From Burkholderia territorii (GTDB taxonomy: Bacteria; Pseudomonadota; Gammaproteobacteria; Burkholderiales; Burkholderiaceae), in NCBI RefSeq assembly GCF_902833055.1, contig NZ_CADFEJ010000018.1:1-64000 (forward strand): 64,000 nt of DNA, read 5' to 3'. Below, piece after piece: positions 17,001 through 24,698 of the stretch. Numbering within the stretch: position 1 is the stretch's first letter; every line of letters starts with the position of its first letter. The position numbers and the translations under genes are program-made. Under the pieces are notes generated by a model. That model searched no databases. It saw nothing but the letters and a program-made list of their open reading frames with translations, and had not been told where the DNA came from.

Positions 17001-18205
17001 TCGCCGACGTGCGCGGCGAAACCCAGGTCGCGATGAAGACGGCCGACTTCAAGCTCGAGACGCTGCCCGCGCATCTGTTCATGAACTTCAAGGTGATCGA
17101 CGAGCACGGCCGCCAGCTCGCGATGGGGCGCAATCTCGCGCAACTGCGCCAGGAGCTCGGCGCGCAGGCGCAGCAGCAGTTCCAGAAGATCGCGGCGGCA
17201 TCGACGATCGCACCGGGCGGCGAAGCAGGCGACGGCGATGCGCACGACGCGCCGGCGCCCGGCGCGGCGCCGGGTTCGGCGGCGAAGGGCGGCAAGCCGG
17301 CCAAGGGCGCGGCGCCGCACACGGCCGCGCCTGCGGAGGCCGGCGCGACCGCGCTGTACGAGAACCTGACGACGTGGAACTTCGGCAAGCTTCCGGAACT
17401 GCTCGAGATTCGCCGCCGAGGCCAGACGCTGTACGGCTACCCGGCGCTGGTCGATCGCGGCACGCATTGCGACGTCGAGGTGTTCGACTCGCCGGAGGAG
17501 GCCGCGCGAATCCACCGGGCCGGTTTGCGGCGGCTGTTCGCGCTGCAGCTCAAGGAGCCGATCAAGTTCCTCGAGAAGAACCTGCCGGGGCTGCGCGAGA
17601 TGGCGATGCAGTACATGTCGCTCGGCACGCAGGACGAGCTGCGCGACCAGCTGATCGACACGGCGCTCGACCGCGCGTGCCTGCAGGACCCGCTGCCCGA
17701 CGACGACGCGAGCTTCCACGCGCGCCGCGACGAGGGCAGGAGCCGCCTGAACCTGCTCGCGCAGGAGATCGCGCGGCTCGTCGGGCAGATCCTCGCCGAG
17801 TATGCGGGGCTCGCGAAGAAGCTCGCGCAGGCGAAGCCGTTCGCGCAGGCGCACGCCGACCTGCAGCAGCAGCTCGGTGCGCTCGTCGGCAAGCGTTTCG
17901 TGATCGACACGCCTTACACGCAGCTTGCACATTTCCCGCGCTACCTGAAGGGCATCGCGCTGCGCATCGACAAGCTCAAGGCCGACCCGGCGCGCGACGC
18001 GAAGCAGTCCGCCGAGCTGCTGCCGCTCGTCCAGCAGTATCAGCGCGCGGTGTCGCAGCGCGGCGGCGTCGCCGACCCGCGTCTCGCGGAATTCCGCTGG
18101 CTGCTGGAGGAGCTGCGAATTTCGCTGTTCGCGCAGGAACTGCGCACGCCGATGCCTGTCTCTGTCAAGCGTCTGCACAAGGTGTGGGAGTCGATGCAGC
18201 GCTAG
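14012..18205 (+). CDS. hrpA: ATP-dependent RNA helicase HrpA
   Basis: This 1397-residue DEAH-box helicase has the expected domain order. An N-terminal low-complexity Ala/Pro/Gly/Gln region (1-90) is followed by RecA-like domain 1 with Walker A GETGSGKTTQLPK (from 122) and DEAH in IIDEAHERSLN (~224), then domain 2 with LATNVAETSLTVPGIRYVVDTG and QRAGRCGR, then the HA2/OB and long DUF3418 C-terminal regions typical of HrpA. E. coli HrpA helps process a fimbrial mRNA and rescues collided ribosomes; the role here is presumed similar. The start has no Shine-Dalgarno. It is divergent from argA with 23 bases between them, so the true start could be internal to the low-complexity tail. Confidence 0.95.
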   Translation: MSNVPKSPAPTRANAPSAKHPDGAADARQQQGQPPRGQQQQAGKPPRGPRGDEPRREPGQPAAKGAPQAAGERAPRRERPPRAAVAPNPVPPITYPESLPVSGKRDEIARAIAGHQVVIVCGETGSGKTTQLPKICLDLGRGLGAGGTGLIGHTQPRRLAASSTGRRIAEELGTPFGEVVGYKVRFTDNLAPGASVKLMTDGILLAETQTDPLLKAYDTLIIDEAHERSLNIDFLLGYLKEILPRRPDLKLIVTSATIDADRFARHFGTDARPAPVIEVSGRLYPVEMRYRPVAEDRPAVKHAEGTGGRDRVKTAREAERDLMDAIVDAVDELCREGPGDVLVFLPGEREIREAAEALRKHHPPHTEILPLFARLSAADQDKVFKASNARRIVLATNVAETSLTVPGIRYVVDTGLARVKRYSYRNKVEQLQVEPISQAAANQRAGRCGRVADGVCIRLYEESDYQARARFTDPEILRSSLASVILRMKSLHLTAIESFPFLEPPPGRAIADGYQLLNELGAVDDDNALTPLGRELARLPLDPRVGRMILAARDQQSLREVLIIASALSVQDPRDRPIDAQEQADQAHRRFADERSEFLQWLKIWAWFEEAVAHKKSNRQLVDACRQNFLSHLRLREWRDVHSQLLTVVREHGWRLNEVEATYEQIHLALLTGLLGNLGMKADDDPHYLGARGIKFYLWPGSALAKKAGRWVMAAELVETSRLYARCLAKIEPEWVEKIGAHLLKKSLSEPHWEKRPAQVSAFERATLYGLPIYHRRRVAFGKQDPARARELFIRGALVEGEFDTKLPFFAHNRKLLADIEQLEHKSRRQDVLVDDELIYAYYDQAIPEGIYTGAAFERWYRDEVKKGGQAEEKQRLLYLSRDDLMRHEAAGVTTELFPKRATMAGVEMALTYHFEPGTPRDGVTLAVPLYALNQVDARRCEWLVPGMLKEKVQLLLKSLPQKLRRHCVPLPEYAAGFVERTGRERFGAGGLVEALIADVRGETQVAMKTADFKLETLPAHLFMNFKVIDEHGRQLAMGRNLAQLRQELGAQAQQQFQKIAAASTIAPGGEAGDGDAHDAPAPGAAPGSAAKGGKPAKGAAPHTAAPAEAGATALYENLTTWNFGKLPELLEIRRRGQTLYGYPALVDRGTHCDVEVFDSPEEAARIHRAGLRRLFALQLKEPIKFLEKNLPGLREMAMQYMSLGTQDELRDQLIDTALDRACLQDPLPDDDASFHARRDEGRSRLNLLAQEIARLVGQILAEYAGLAKKLAQAKPFAQAHADLQQQLGALVGKRFVIDTPYTQLAHFPRYLKGIALRIDKLKADPARDAKQSAELLPLVQQYQRAVSQRGGVADPRLAEFRWLLEELRISLFAQELRTPMPVSVKRLHKVWESMQR

Positions 18206-18382
18206 CGCGACGGCGGCAGGGCGGGCCCGCCGGTTGTCGGCCCCGGCCGTCCGGCCGCGCTGGCCGCCGCCGGCTGCAAGGCTCCGGCGGCGTGCGGCGA
18301 AGTGGCGCAACGCGGGCTTTCGTCAACCGGCGGGGCTGGCCGAACGTTTTACAATGACTGCTGTTCCACGACGTGAGTCTTC

Positions 18383-19372
18383 ATGCGCACTTTCCTTTCC
18401 TTCGGCCGCACGCTTGCGCTGGCCGCCGCCGTGCTGGCGCCCGCCGCACACGCGAATAACGTGATCATCCTCAATTCGGCCGAAGCGACGCTTTCCCTGA
18501 TCGATCAGCAGACCCGCGAAGTCGTGTCGACGATGCCGACCGGCAAGGAGCCGCACCATCTGATGGCGACGCCCGACAATTCGTCGCTGATCGTCGCAAA
18601 TTCGGTCTCGAACAGCCTGATGTTCCTCGATCCGAAGACGGGCAAGCTGCAGCGCACCGTCGAGGGGATCGACGATCCGTACCAGCTCGGCTTCTCGCCC
18701 GATCGCAAGTGGTTCGCCGCGGCCGGGCTGCGGCTCGACCGCGTCGACATCTACAGCTACGACGGCCACGACGTGCATCTGGCCAAGCGCGTGCCGCTCG
18801 CGGTGATGCCGAGCCACCTCGCGTTCACGAAGGACAGCAAGACGCTGCTCGTATCGCTGCAGGTGTCCGGCGAGATCGCGGCGATCGATCTGCCGACGCA
18901 GACGGTCAAGTGGAAGATGAAGGTCGGCAAGGTGCCGGCGGGCCTGTGGCTCACGCCGGACGACAAGTTCCTGCTGGTCGGCATGACCGGCGCGGATTAC
19001 GTCGCGGTGGTCGACTGGCGCAACCAGAAGGTCGTCAAGCAGATCCATACGGGCAACGGCGCGCACAACTTCCGCTCGCTGGCCGACGGCACGCATGTCG
19101 CGGTCACCAACCGGGTCGCGAACACGATCAGCATCATCGACGAGAACACGCTCACCAACGTCGGCGACATCACCGGCCTGCTGCCGGGCCCGGACGACAT
19201 GGAGCTGTCCGCCGACAAGAAGACGCTGTGGGTGACGTTCCGCTTCGCGAAGAAGGTCGGTATCATCGATCTCGCATCGCGCAAGCTGGTGCAGACGATC
19301 GCCGTCGGCCGTTCGCCGCACGGGATTTACTTCTACGACCGCGCGCCGTGGAAGGCTGCGAACGGCGCGTGA
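18383..19372 (+). CDS. Periplasmic YncE-like beta-propeller protein
   Basis: This 329-residue protein starts with a clear signal peptide (MRTFLSFGRTLALAAAVLAPAAHA). Repeated units of ~40 residues follow (NVIILNSAEATLSLIDQQTREVVSTMPTGKEPHHLMATPDNS; LLVSLQVSGEIAAIDLPTQTVKWKMKVGKVPAGLWLTPDDKFLLVGMTG; VGDITGLLPGPDDMELSADKKTLWVTFRFAKKVGIIDL), giving a seven-bladed propeller of the YncE / cytochrome d1-like superfamily. No c-type haem CxxCH motif is present, so it is probably a binding or scaffold protein rather than a redox enzyme. The sterol-desaturase-family gene starts 16 bases later and is probably co-transcribed. Ligand unknown. Confidence 0.82.
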   Translation: MRTFLSFGRTLALAAAVLAPAAHANNVIILNSAEATLSLIDQQTREVVSTMPTGKEPHHLMATPDNSSLIVANSVSNSLMFLDPKTGKLQRTVEGIDDPYQLGFSPDRKWFAAAGLRLDRVDIYSYDGHDVHLAKRVPLAVMPSHLAFTKDSKTLLVSLQVSGEIAAIDLPTQTVKWKMKVGKVPAGLWLTPDDKFLLVGMTGADYVAVVDWRNQKVVKQIHTGNGAHNFRSLADGTHVAVTNRVANTISIIDENTLTNVGDITGLLPGPDDMELSADKKTLWVTFRFAKKVGIIDLASRKLVQTIAVGRSPHGIYFYDRAPWKAANGA

Positions 19373-19388
19373 CCGACGGAGGCGAGCG

Positions 19389-20363
19389 ATGCTGCACCTG
19401 ATCGATGCGTTCGTGTCGGACATCCAGACCTGGCTGTACGTCGACGTCGTGCAGCCGCTCCTCTTCAAGTTCAACCTGATGGGCTATGACGAGGACACCT
19501 ACGACGCGCTGTACTGGGTGATCATCGGCGCGCTGCAGATGGTGCTGATGTTCGCGCTGTTGCGCCCGCTCGAGGCGCTGCTGCCGGTCGAGCGCTGGCA
19601 GAACCGCCGCGCGGTGCGGGTCGACGTGATCTACACGGCGATCTCGAAACTCGGCATCTACACGCTGTTCTTCTTCTTCGCGCTGCAGCCCGTGTTCGAC
19701 GGCTTCCAGGCGTGGCTGCGCCTGCACGGCATCGCGAACATCAACCTCGACTATCTGTGGCCGGGCGTGACCTCGCGGCCGATCGTCGCGTTTGCGATCT
19801 ACCTCGTCGTGCTCGACTTCGCCGGCTACTGGTATCACCGCTGGCAGCACAAGTTCGGCATCTGGTGGGAGCTGCACGCGGTGCATCACAGCCAGCGGCA
19901 GATGTCGCTGTGGTGCGACGACCGCAACCACCTGCTCGACGACGTGATCCAGTCGTGCTTCTTCGCGGCGATCGCGCTCGTGATCGGCGTGACGCCGTCG
20001 CAGTTCGTCGTGCTGACCGCGGTCACGAACTTCGTGCAGAGCATCCAGCATACGAATGCGCGGCTGTCGTTCGGCTGGCTCGGCGAGCGTCTGCTCGTGA
20101 GCCCGACCTTCCACCGGCGCCATCACGCGGTCGGCTACGGCCACGAAGGCACGAAGTACGGCTGCAACTTCGGCGTGCTGTTTCCGTGGTGGGACATGAT
20201 GTTCGGCACCGCGTCGTGGAACCGCACGGTCGAGCCGACCGGCATCCGCGAGCAGGTCGAAGGCGTGTCCTACGGCGACGGCTTCTGGGCGCAGCACGGC
20301 CTCGCGTTCGTGCGCATCTTCCGGCGCCTCGTCCCGGCGAAGCGCGGCGCGGCGTCGGCCTGA
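19389..20363 (+). CDS. Sterol desaturase / fatty acid hydroxylase family membrane protein
   Basis: This 324-residue membrane di-iron protein has several hydrophobic helices and the histidine clusters of the family: HRWQHKFGIWWELHAVHHS (H-x3-H and H-x2-H-H type) and SPTFHRRHHAVGYGHEGTKYG. An N-terminal region enters the membrane around residue 45. Such enzymes hydroxylate or desaturate lipids (sterols, hopanoids, ceramides, carotenoids) using O2. GGAGGCGAG precedes the ATG. It follows a periplasmic beta-propeller gene by 16 bases. Bacterial hosts rarely make sterols, so a hopanoid or ornithine-lipid type substrate is conceivable but unproven. Confidence 0.85.
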   Translation: MLHLIDAFVSDIQTWLYVDVVQPLLFKFNLMGYDEDTYDALYWVIIGALQMVLMFALLRPLEALLPVERWQNRRAVRVDVIYTAISKLGIYTLFFFFALQPVFDGFQAWLRLHGIANINLDYLWPGVTSRPIVAFAIYLVVLDFAGYWYHRWQHKFGIWWELHAVHHSQRQMSLWCDDRNHLLDDVIQSCFFAAIALVIGVTPSQFVVLTAVTNFVQSIQHTNARLSFGWLGERLLVSPTFHRRHHAVGYGHEGTKYGCNFGVLFPWWDMMFGTASWNRTVEPTGIREQVEGVSYGDGFWAQHGLAFVRIFRRLVPAKRGAASA

Positions 20364-20396
20364 CCCCGTCGCTCCCCCGTTGAACGGTTCTCCCGC

Positions 20397-20432
20397 ACGG
20401 CCCGCATGCGCTTTGGCGCACGCGGGCCGTGT
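20397..20432 (+). terminator. Hairpin after sterol-desaturase-family gene
   Basis: A 10-bp perfect outer stem (20397-20406 with 20423-20432) continues through a 2-base bulge to a GCGC/GCGC inner stem around a 4-base loop. The T-run is weak (GTGGTTTATCC). It lies between two genes of the same strand, 34 bases past the first stop. Confidence 0.55.
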
Positions 20433-20474
20433 GGTTTATCCTTTCCCCGTTTTTCTTCGTCGAGACAGGTTCGC

Positions 20475-21302
20475 ATGAACGATTTGCTGCGCTCTTTCGT
20501 CCGGGCCTTCGTCAGCGCGCTGCACCCGCGCATGCTGTGGCTCACCCTGATGCCGTTCGTCGTCTCGGCGCTGCTGTGGGGCGTCGTGTTGTGGTTCTCG
20601 TGGCAGACGCTGATCGACGCCGCGCGCGGCGCGCTCGACGGCTTCGTGCTCACGGCCGTGCTGTACCGCATGTTCGACGCGATCGGGATGTCGCAGCTGC
20701 ATGCGGTCGTCGCGCCGTTCGTCGTCGTGTCGCTCGCGATTCCGCTGATCGTGCTGACCGTGCTGCTGCTGATCGCGACGATCTCGATGCCGGTCGTGAT
20801 CAAGCACCTGTCGAACCGGCAGTTCGCCGCGCTGGAGGCGAAGCGGGGCGGCACGTTCTTCGGCAGCGTGTTCAATTCGCTCGGCGCGGCCGTGGTCGGC
20901 GTCGTGCTGCTCGTCGTCACGATCCCGCTGTGGCTGATTCCGCCGTTCTTCGCGCTGCTGCCGCCCGTGATCTGGGGCTGGCTGACCTACCGGGTGATGA
21001 CCTACGACGCGCTCGCGCAGCACGCGAGCCGCGACGAGCGCCGTGCGCTGGTGCGGCAGCATCGCTGGCCGCTGATCGGCATCGGCGTCGCGACCGGGCT
21101 GCTCGGCACCGTGCCGACCTTCGTATGGGTATCGTCGGTCTGGATGATGGTGCTGTTTCCGTTCGTGGCAGCGGCCATGATCTGGGTTTACGCTTTCATC
21201 CTCGTTTTTTCGGCGCTGTGGTTCGGGCACTATTGCCTGCGCGCGCTGGACGACTTGCGCGCGGGTTCGCGCGCCACCGCAATCGACATGGGGCAGGCAT
21301 GA
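20475..21302 (+). CDS. EI24 domain-containing membrane protein
   Basis: This 275-residue polytopic inner-membrane protein has segments near residues 20-45, 80-115 (VVSLAIPLIVLTVLLLIATISMPVVI), 140-180 and 195-260. The pattern and the IPPFFALLPPVIWGWLTYRVMTYDAL block match the EI24 / CysZ-like superfamily, whose members include sulfate channels (CysZ) and eukaryotic EI24. Function in Betaproteobacteria is not established. The start at 20475 was chosen because it opens the protein proper; an earlier in-frame ATG (20406) lies in the upstream hairpin. Its stop overlaps the next ATG (ATGA), so the two are translationally coupled. Confidence 0.82.
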   Translation: MNDLLRSFVRAFVSALHPRMLWLTLMPFVVSALLWGVVLWFSWQTLIDAARGALDGFVLTAVLYRMFDAIGMSQLHAVVAPFVVVSLAIPLIVLTVLLLIATISMPVVIKHLSNRQFAALEAKRGGTFFGSVFNSLGAAVVGVVLLVVTIPLWLIPPFFALLPPVIWGWLTYRVMTYDALAQHASRDERRALVRQHRWPLIGIGVATGLLGTVPTFVWVSSVWMMVLFPFVAAAMIWVYAFILVFSALWFGHYCLRALDDLRAGSRATAIDMGQA

Positions 21303-22114
21303 GCATCGGCATCATCATCATCGGCGACGAGATCCTTTCGGGCCGTCGGCAGGACAAGCACCTGGCCAAGGTGATCGAGTTGCTCGGCGCGCGCGGCCTC
21401 GCGCTCGACTGGGCCGAATACGTCGGCGACGATCCGGCGCGCATCACCGCGACGCTCGCGCGCGCGATCGCGTCGGGCGACATCGTGTTCTCCACGGGCG
21501 GCATCGGCGCGACGCCGGACGACCACACGCGCCAGTGCGCGGCCGCCGCGCTAGGCGTGCCGCTCGAGCTGCACCCGGAAGCGAAGGCGCTGATCGCGGA
21601 ACGCATCCGCGAGACGCACGCCGATCCGGCCACGCCGGTCGATTTCGAATCGCCGGAAAACCGGCATCGCTTCAACATGGGCGTGTTCCCGGCGGGCGCG
21701 ACGATCATCCCGAACGGCTACAACCGGATTCCCGGCTTCTCGGTCGGCGATCTCCATTTCGTGCCGGGCTTCCCGGTGATGGCGTGGCCGATGATCGAAT
21801 GGGTGCTCGACACGAAGTACCGGCACCTCCATCACGCGACGCCGCACGCGGAGCGCTCGCTGTACGTGTTCGAACTGCCGGAATCGACGCTCACGCCGCT
21901 GATGGAGAAGATCGAGCGCGATTTCCCGGGCGTGCGCGTGTTCAGCCTGCCGAGCGTCGGCGATGCCGAGCGCGGCGGGATCTATGCGCGGCGGCATATC
22001 GATCTCGGCGTGAAGGGCGAGCCGGAGGCGGTGGCGGCCGCGTTCGTGAAGCTGCGCGAAGGCGTGCACCTGCTCGGCGGCGACGTGGTCGAACCGGACG
22101 TGCCGCGCGCCTGA
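21299..22114 (+). CDS. Molybdopterin-binding (CinA N-terminal / MoaB-like) domain protein
   Basis: This 271-residue protein begins MSIGIIIIGDEILSGRRQDKHLAKVIELLGARGL and contains DIVFSTGGIGATPDDHTRQ, the signature of the MoCF-binding fold shared by MogA, MoeA and CinA. It lacks the C-terminal PncC (nicotinamide-nucleotide amidase) domain of full-length CinA, so it is the short, stand-alone type. The later NGYNRIPGFSVGDLHFVPGFPVMAWPMIEW resembles the CinA middle region. It is coupled by a 4-base overlap to the EI24 membrane protein. The family is linked to pyridine-nucleotide repair and competence in other bacteria; here the role is unknown. Confidence 0.85.
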   Translation: MSIGIIIIGDEILSGRRQDKHLAKVIELLGARGLALDWAEYVGDDPARITATLARAIASGDIVFSTGGIGATPDDHTRQCAAAALGVPLELHPEAKALIAERIRETHADPATPVDFESPENRHRFNMGVFPAGATIIPNGYNRIPGFSVGDLHFVPGFPVMAWPMIEWVLDTKYRHLHHATPHAERSLYVFELPESTLTPLMEKIERDFPGVRVFSLPSVGDAERGGIYARRHIDLGVKGEPEAVAAAFVKLREGVHLLGGDVVEPDVPRA

Positions 22115-22166
22115 GGGCCGCGTACCGGTCACCCACGCGGGCGGCGCGAAGGCCGCCCAAAAACCG

Positions 22167-22187
22167 CGGGCCGCGCAACGCGGCCCG
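22167..22187. terminator. GC hairpin between convergent genes
   Basis: A 9-bp perfect stem (22167-22175 with 22179-22187) with a 3-base loop lies between the convergent molybdopterin-binding and rhodanese genes. No T-run on the plus strand; AAAA precedes it, giving TTTT on the minus strand. Confidence 0.45.
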
Positions 22188-22251
22188 TCATCGGGATGTC
22201 ATCGCCCGGCTCGACGATGTCGCAGTCGGGCGTGCCCAAGCGAGTGCGCCG

Positions 22252-22716
22252 TCAGGCGCCGATCCACGGCAGTTTCCGGAAGCACCAGCCGTCGACCGTC
22301 TTGCGGTGGCCTTCGGCATCCTTGCCGCCCTCGAAGCCTTCGAGCAGGTCGAACGCCTTCGTGAAGCCGGCCTGCGCCGACGCGACGGCGGCCAGCTTCG
22401 AGCGCGCGGCGCTGCGGCACAGAAACAGGATGGGCGTATCGGTCGGGAGGGCCGCTTTCAGTTGATCGACGAATTCGGCATTCGGCACGCCGCCCGGATA
22501 ACGCGTCCATTCGAGGTGCAGGTACTGGCCGTCGCCGACGAGCGGGCGGCCGACCCAGTCGAGCTCGGCACGCGTGCGCACGTCGACGAGACGTGCCGAC
22601 GGGTCGAGCTGCAGCAGTTCGAATGCCTCGACCGGCAGCAATGCGCCGGCGTAGTGGAGCGCACCCTGGGCGCGGCGTTCTTCGGCCTTCGCGTAAAGCT
22701 GGTCGAGCGTACTCAT
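22252..22716 (-). CDS. Rhodanese-like domain protein
   Basis: This 154-residue single-domain rhodanese has LDPSARLVDVRTRAELDWVG at the N-terminal strand-helix and the active-site loop LFLCRSAARS, with catalytic Cys100 in a C-x4-R context. It would carry a persulfide for sulfur transfer in the cytoplasm. Physiological donor and acceptor are unknown. It is convergent with the preceding gene and divergent from glnA, with the nitrogen-control region between. RBS-like AGGAGG is present before the ATG on the minus strand. Confidence 0.88.
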   Translation of the reverse strand: MSTLDQLYAKAEERRAQGALHYAGALLPVEAFELLQLDPSARLVDVRTRAELDWVGRPLVGDGQYLHLEWTRYPGGVPNAEFVDQLKAALPTDTPILFLCRSAARSKLAAVASAQAGFTKAFDLLEGFEGGKDAEGHRKTVDGWCFRKLPWIGA

Positions 22717-22810
22717 GGCAGGAGGTCTCCGTATCGGTCAAACGATCATTCTAGCGCGGCGGCGCCGCGCGGATGTCCGCGTGCCGGGCGCCGCACGCAC
22801 TGCCCACGCA

Positions 22811-22897
22811 TTCACCAAAAAAGTGCAGAATGGCACGCATGCACCAGAATGATTCCGCTGCGTCGGCGCGCTACGCGGTTTGCACTATATAAGTGCA
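22811..22897. promoter_or_regulatory. NtrC-type enhancer sites upstream of glnA
   Basis: Three 17-base elements resemble the NtrC consensus TGCACC-N5-GGTGCA. Site 1 at 22811-22827 is TTCACCAAAAAAGTGCA; site 2 at 22840-22856 is a good left half-site (TGCACCAGAATG) with a degenerate right half; site 3 at 22881-22897 is the perfect palindrome TGCACTATATAAGTGCA. They lie about 100-185 bases upstream of the sigma-54 promoter, the normal enhancer distance. ntrB and ntrC are immediately downstream of glnA. Confidence 0.8.
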
Positions 22898-22995
22898 TTC
22901 GCCAGGCCGGCGATGCGGCCCTCAGCCCCGGAATCGCGCACCCGGGCCCTGCCGTGGCGCGGGCTGGCGCGATTCATGTCGCTTCCGCGCAAGGT

Positions 22996-23012
22996 TGGCA
23001 CGGTTGCTGCTA
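22996..23012 (+). promoter_or_regulatory. Sigma-54 (RpoN) promoter of glnA
   Basis: TTGGCACGGTTGCTGCTA places GG (22997-22998) exactly 10 bases before GC (23009-23010), the invariant -24/-12 spacing, in a TGGCACG consensus. It is ~110 bases before the glnA ATG and ~100 bases after the best NtrC palindrome. Confidence 0.85.
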
Positions 23013-23122
23013 TATAGAATTCGGTCCACCCGGGGCACGCTGCGCCAAAGCCAGACCCCGGGCAGCTCGATAAACGAGGCGGTTCCCAGTCCGCCGGAAT
23101 TGTTCAATCAGGAGAAGAGGTT

Positions 23123-24538
23123 ATGAGTAAAACCGTCGCCGACGTCATGCAGCTCGTGAAGGACGAGGACGTCAAGTTCGTCGATTTCCGCTTCACGGAT
23201 ACGCGCGGCAAGGAACAGCACGTGTCGGTGCCGGTTTCGGCGTTTGACGAAGACAAGTTCGAAAGCGGCCATGCATTCGACGGCTCGTCGATCGCCGGCT
23301 GGAAGGGCATCGAGGCGTCGGACATGCTGCTCATGCCGGATCCGAGCGCAGCGTTCATCGACCCGTTCTACGAAGAGTCGACCCTCGTGCTGACCTGCGA
23401 CGTGGTCGAGCCGGCCGACGGCAAGGGCTACGAGCGCGACCCGCGTTCGCTCGCGAAGCGCGGCGAAGCGTACCTGAAGAGCACGGGCCTGGGCGACACC
23501 GCCTACTTCGGTCCGGAGCCGGAATTCTTCATTTTCGACTCGGTCCAGTGGAACACGGACATGTCGGGCTGCTTCGTGAAGATCAACTCCGAAGAAGCGC
23601 CGTGGTCGGCAGGCAAGGAATTCGAAGGCGGCAACACGGGCCACCGTCCGGGCACGAAGGGCGGCTACTTCCCGGTCGCGCCGGTCGACACGTTCCAGGA
23701 CATGCGTTCGGAAATGTGCCTGCTGCTCGAACAGCTCGGCATTCCGGTCGAAGTGCACCACCACGAAGTGGCGGGCCAGGGCCAGAACGAAATCGGCACG
23801 AAGTTCTCGACGCTCGTGCAGCGCGCCGACTGGACGCAATGGTCGAAGTACATCATCCACAACGTCGCGCACTCGTACGGCAAGACGGCAACGTTCATGC
23901 CGAAGCCGGTCGTGGGCGACAACGGTTCGGGCATGCACGTTCACCAGTCGATCTGGAAGGACGGCCAGAACCTGTTCGCAGGCAACGGCTACGCCGGCCT
24001 GTCGGAATTCGCGCTGTTCTACATCGGCGGCATCATCAAGCACGCACGTGCGCTGAACGCGATCACGAACCCGACGACGAACTCGTACAAGCGTCTGGTT
24101 CCGCACTTCGAGGCACCGGTCAAGCTCGCTTACTCGGCGCGCAACCGTTCGGCATCGATCCGCATTCCGCACGTGTCGAACCCGAAGGGCCGCCGCATCG
24201 AAACGCGCTTCCCGGACCCGATGGCCAACCCGTACCTGTGCTTCACCGCACTGATGATGGCCGGCCTCGACGGCGTGCAGAACAAGATCCACCCGGGCGA
24301 AGCCGCGGACAAGAACCTGTACGACCTGCCGCCGGAAGAGGATGCAAAGATCCCGACCGTCTGCGCAGGCCTCGACCAGGCATTGGAAGCGCTCGACAAG
24401 GATCGCGAGTTCCTGACGCGCGGTGGCGTGTTCACCGACGGCATGATCGATGCGTACCTCGCGCTCAAGGAGCAGGAGCTGGCGAAGTTCCGCATGACGA
24501 CGCATCCGATCGAGTTCGAGATGTACTACTCGCTGTAA
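23123..24538 (+). CDS. glnA: Glutamine synthetase, type I
   Basis: This 471-residue enzyme makes glutamine from glutamate, ammonia and ATP as a cytoplasmic dodecamer. Signature blocks: FDGSSIAGWKGIEASDML, EPEFFIFDSV, the ATP-binding GKTATFMPKPVVGDNGSGMHVHQS, and the adenylylation loop KNLYDLPPEE, whose tyrosine is the GlnE target, so this is GSI-beta under adenylylation control. AGGAGAAGAGG precedes the ATG. Expression should respond to nitrogen limitation through the sigma-54 promoter and NtrC-type sites upstream. A strong terminator (24621-24648) separates it from ntrB. Codon use is highly biased, as expected for an abundant protein. Confidence 0.98.
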   Translation: MSKTVADVMQLVKDEDVKFVDFRFTDTRGKEQHVSVPVSAFDEDKFESGHAFDGSSIAGWKGIEASDMLLMPDPSAAFIDPFYEESTLVLTCDVVEPADGKGYERDPRSLAKRGEAYLKSTGLGDTAYFGPEPEFFIFDSVQWNTDMSGCFVKINSEEAPWSAGKEFEGGNTGHRPGTKGGYFPVAPVDTFQDMRSEMCLLLEQLGIPVEVHHHEVAGQGQNEIGTKFSTLVQRADWTQWSKYIIHNVAHSYGKTATFMPKPVVGDNGSGMHVHQSIWKDGQNLFAGNGYAGLSEFALFYIGGIIKHARALNAITNPTTNSYKRLVPHFEAPVKLAYSARNRSASIRIPHVSNPKGRRIETRFPDPMANPYLCFTALMMAGLDGVQNKIHPGEAADKNLYDLPPEEDAKIPTVCAGLDQALEALDKDREFLTRGGVFTDGMIDAYLALKEQELAKFRMTTHPIEFEMYYSL

Positions 24539-24620
24539 TCGGCGATGGCGCTTCGATTCAGCGCCGTCATGCCGGTTGGTTCCCGTCGCGCGGCTTGCGG
24601 CGGGAGCTGCGGAGTCTGAA

Positions 24621-24648
24621 AGGGGCGGCGTCCAGCCGTCCCTTTTTT
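24621..24648 (+). terminator. Terminator between glnA and ntrB
   Basis: A 9-bp stem with one G-U pair (24621-24629 with 24635-24643) and a 5-base loop is followed by TTTTTT. It would let most glnA transcripts end before ntrBC, so ntrBC need readthrough or their own promoter. Confidence 0.85.
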
Positions 24649-24698
24649 GTTCCGAGCATTTCCATTTTCCGACCCGCTGAGGCGCGACGATACGCACG

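Noticed and set aside
13997..18310. A 1437-codon open frame antisense to hrpA
   Set aside because: It is the mirror of hrpA's codon bias in GC-rich DNA: Arg/Leu/Ala-rich, without any domain, while hrpA on the other strand has all DEAH-helicase motifs.
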